A DNA stretch of 64,000 nt. Source: Candidatus Helarchaeota archaeon (GTDB lineage Archaea; Asgardarchaeota; Lokiarchaeia; Helarchaeales; RDOG01). Both the position numbers and the translations under genes were made by a program. Shown here piece by piece: positions 62,434 to 64,000 of this stretch; within the stretch, counting starts at the first letter, position 1; each line of letters opens with the position of its first letter. A model generated the notes under the pieces. It was given only the letters and a program-made list of their open reading frames with translations, was not told the origin of the DNA and ran no database searches. The stretch covers positions 372,001 to 436,000 of the forward strand of contig JAHPZH010000004.1 of the NCBI GenBank assembly GCA_019058315.1. The letters are read 5' to 3'.

Positions 62434-63726
62434 TTGAGTTCCTCTGATAAATTTCAAGCAGATGCACTAGGTGCATCTGATACTATAGAATTACCCTGTA
62501 GGGATGTGTGGTTGATTCCAGCGTTCGGAAATGTGGGAGTCGTGAATTGTGGTGATGAAGGACTAGTAATTTTCGATATAGCACAGCCAGCATTTGAAAA
62601 GAAAATCTTTAACGATATAAGAAAGTTTACTGATAAACCTGTCAAATATTTAATCTTTTCCCATGGACACTTCGACCACGCGTTCGGATTTAGAGTTTTC
62701 TTAAAAGAAATAGAAGAAAAAGGATGGAAAAAACCCCAAATAATTGCTCATGAAAATTGTATTAAAAGATTTGAAAAATATAAAATGATGGATGGTCATC
62801 AAAACTTTATTAATTCTCAACAATTCGCAGCATTGACTCAAAAAGGGGTAAGAAGAGTAGTTTTTCCTGAAACAAGTTTGGATCCTACAATTATAATTCG
62901 GGATAATGAAAATTATTCATTTAAATTAGGTTCATTCACATTTGAGCTATATCCTGAATGGGGAGAAACCGATGATGCTATTTGGATGTATTTACCTGAA
63001 AAAAAAGTTATTTTTTCAGGTGATTTGATAATTTCTCATTACCCAAATGTTGGTAATCCCTATAAAGTACAACGTTATCCCAAGCATTGGGCTTTAGCAA
63101 TGGAGAGAATGTTACAAAAAAAAGCTGAATATCTTATTCCAGGTCATGGTGCATTAATTGAAGGTCCTGAAAATATTAAAGAATGTTTAACTATCACAGC
63201 AGAAGCCATGCATTTTGTTCATGATGAAGTTGTGAAACGATTGAATCAAGGAAAATGGTTTGAAGAATTATATCACGAAATGTTAGAAATTTATCCTAAG
63301 AAATTTGAAAAAAGTAAATGGCTTCGTCCAGTTTATGGATGTTATCGATTTGCTATTCACGCAGTTTATCGATTATATCATGGGTGGTATAATTCCGGAA
63401 ATCCGACAGACCTTTTCCCCTCAAAATCCGCTGATATAGCAAATGAATTGTTAAAAATAGCTGGTTCAAATAGCGAAGATAGATATTTTGAACATGCCAA
63501 AAAACTTTTTGAAGATGGAAAACTGCAATTGGCATTACATATCCTTGATGTGATAATTAAAGGCACAGACACACAAAATAAAGAAATGCTCTTAAGATCT
63601 TATAGTTTAAAAAGAAAGATTTTGAAAAAGCAAGCTAATCTTGAAACATCTTTTATTGTGAAAAACATTTTAAATAATGGTGCAATTCAAATCAAGAATA
63701 AAATAAAAGAAATAAAAAAAAGTTAA
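62434..63726 (+). CDS. Alkyl-sulfatase-type metallo-beta-lactamase protein
   Basis: 430 residues. The metallo-beta-lactamase core has SHGHFDHAFG (H-x-H-x-D-H), later FSGDLIISHY and PGHGALIEG ligands. The C-terminal half matches the alkyl-sulfatase dimerisation domain (GWYNSGNPTDLFPS, then YFEHAKKLFEDGKLQLALHI). Class III alkyl sulfatases cleave sulfate esters. TTG at 62434 is chosen because AGGTGAT lies four bases before it; the GTG at 62425 overlaps that site. A paralogue starts 41 bases after the stop. The true substrate may differ. Confidence 0.8.
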   Translation: MSSSDKFQADALGASDTIELPCRDVWLIPAFGNVGVVNCGDEGLVIFDIAQPAFEKKIFNDIRKFTDKPVKYLIFSHGHFDHAFGFRVFLKEIEEKGWKKPQIIAHENCIKRFEKYKMMDGHQNFINSQQFAALTQKGVRRVVFPETSLDPTIIIRDNENYSFKLGSFTFELYPEWGETDDAIWMYLPEKKVIFSGDLIISHYPNVGNPYKVQRYPKHWALAMERMLQKKAEYLIPGHGALIEGPENIKECLTITAEAMHFVHDEVVKRLNQGKWFEELYHEMLEIYPKKFEKSKWLRPVYGCYRFAIHAVYRLYHGWYNSGNPTDLFPSKSADIANELLKIAGSNSEDRYFEHAKKLFEDGKLQLALHILDVIIKGTDTQNKEMLLRSYSLKRKILKKQANLETSFIVKNILNNGAIQIKNKIKEIKKS

Positions 63727-63767
63727 ATAATAAATAAAGTCTATTCCAATTTTAAGAGGTAATTACA

Positions 63768-64000
63768 TTGAGCTTCTCAGACAAATTTAGAGCTGAATTT
63801 TTTGGTATAGCTAATACAGTTGAATTAGCATGTAAAGACGTTTGGCATATTCCCGCATTCGGAAATGTGGGAATGATAAAATGCGGTGACGAAGGACTAG
63901 TAATTTTTGATATTGCACTTCGAATGTTTAGAAAGAAAATCTTCAAAGAAGTAAGAAAAATAACAGACAAACCGGTTAAATATCTGGTATATTCTCATGG
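63768..64000 (+). CDS. Second alkyl-sulfatase-type metallo-beta-lactamase, 5' part
   Basis: Truncated by the window end. It reads SFSDKFRAEFFGIANTVELA, then CKDVWHIPAFGNVGMIKCGD and PVKYLVYSHG, closely matching the preceding protein (SSDKFQADALGASDTIEL...). TTG start at 63768 with AAGAGGT upstream. Tandem duplication is clear. The HxHxDH motif should follow just beyond the window. Confidence 0.75.
   Translation, partial: MSFSDKFRAEFFGIANTVELACKDVWHIPAFGNVGMIKCGDEGLVIFDIALRMFRKKIFKEVRKITDKPVKYLVYSH

Overview
The window looks like part of an Asgard archaeal chromosome, most likely Lokiarchaeota-like. This is an inference from five things: a very AT-rich base composition; archaeal TATA boxes and GGTGA or GGAGG ribosome-binding sites with many TTG starts; a thiolase / HMG-CoA-synthase-like / DUF35 operon; SDS22-type leucine-rich-repeat proteins; and membrane proteins ending in a longin-like domain. 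No rRNA is present. One tRNA-Ser(UGA) gene is seen.

Layout. 1-10.1 kb: GNAT fragment, threonine ammonia-lyase, the thiolase/HMGS-like/DUF35 operon, a DNRLRE-type protein, two tandem membrane-longin paralogues and a DHH-phosphoesterase/RadA-like fusion. 10.2-21.1 kb: an accessory, defence-like island holding a HEPN-like protein, a PD-(D/E)XK nuclease, two Schlafen-type AlbA_2 proteins, an ImmA/IrrE plus DUF4411 toxin-antitoxin pair, a methyltransferase-like protein and a wHTH-TPR protein. A small seed-maturation-like gene (21.2 kb) and a decayed copy of its 3' end (16.3 kb) bracket part of it. 21.4-28 kb: tRNA-Ser, small genes, an LRR protein, and a giant fusion of an SF2 helicase, zinc fingers, a Cas1-like integrase domain and an LRR tail. 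28-42.2 kb: a secreted repeat protein, long AT-rich non-coding DNA with degenerate repeats, a three-gene RAMP (Cas7/Cas5-like) operon without Cas10, Cas3, Cas2 or a visible CRISPR array, a candidate structured RNA, and a second, deleted copy of the same locus. A secreted lipase-like protein lies between the copies. 42.2-56.4 kb: DUF362, UbiA prenyltransferase, a secreted repeat protein, an Fe-S/FAD 2-hydroxyacid oxidoreductase pair, a tungsten aldehyde oxidoreductase with a MoaD-like protein, two V4R-like proteins, a ThDP enzyme and a zinc alcohol dehydrogenase. 56.4-64 kb: M20 peptidase, ICMT-like methyltransferase, a ferredoxin regulator with a decayed copy, two alkyl-sulfatase-type metallo-beta-lactamase genes, and five long-stem hairpin elements of two families in the spacers.

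How the genes fit together. The metabolic genes suggest an anaerobic heterotroph using acyl-CoA, amino-acid, aldehyde and hydroxyacid oxidation. The most unusual content is the helicase-Cas1-LRR fusion and, about 4 kb away, the orphan RAMP operon with its duplicated RNA-like element. These could be parts of an undescribed nucleic-acid integration or interference system. A functional link between them is inference only. Several clearly coding reading frames extend upstream of every ATG/GTG/TTG, with a Shine-Dalgarno placed before ACG or ATA, suggesting non-canonical starts.
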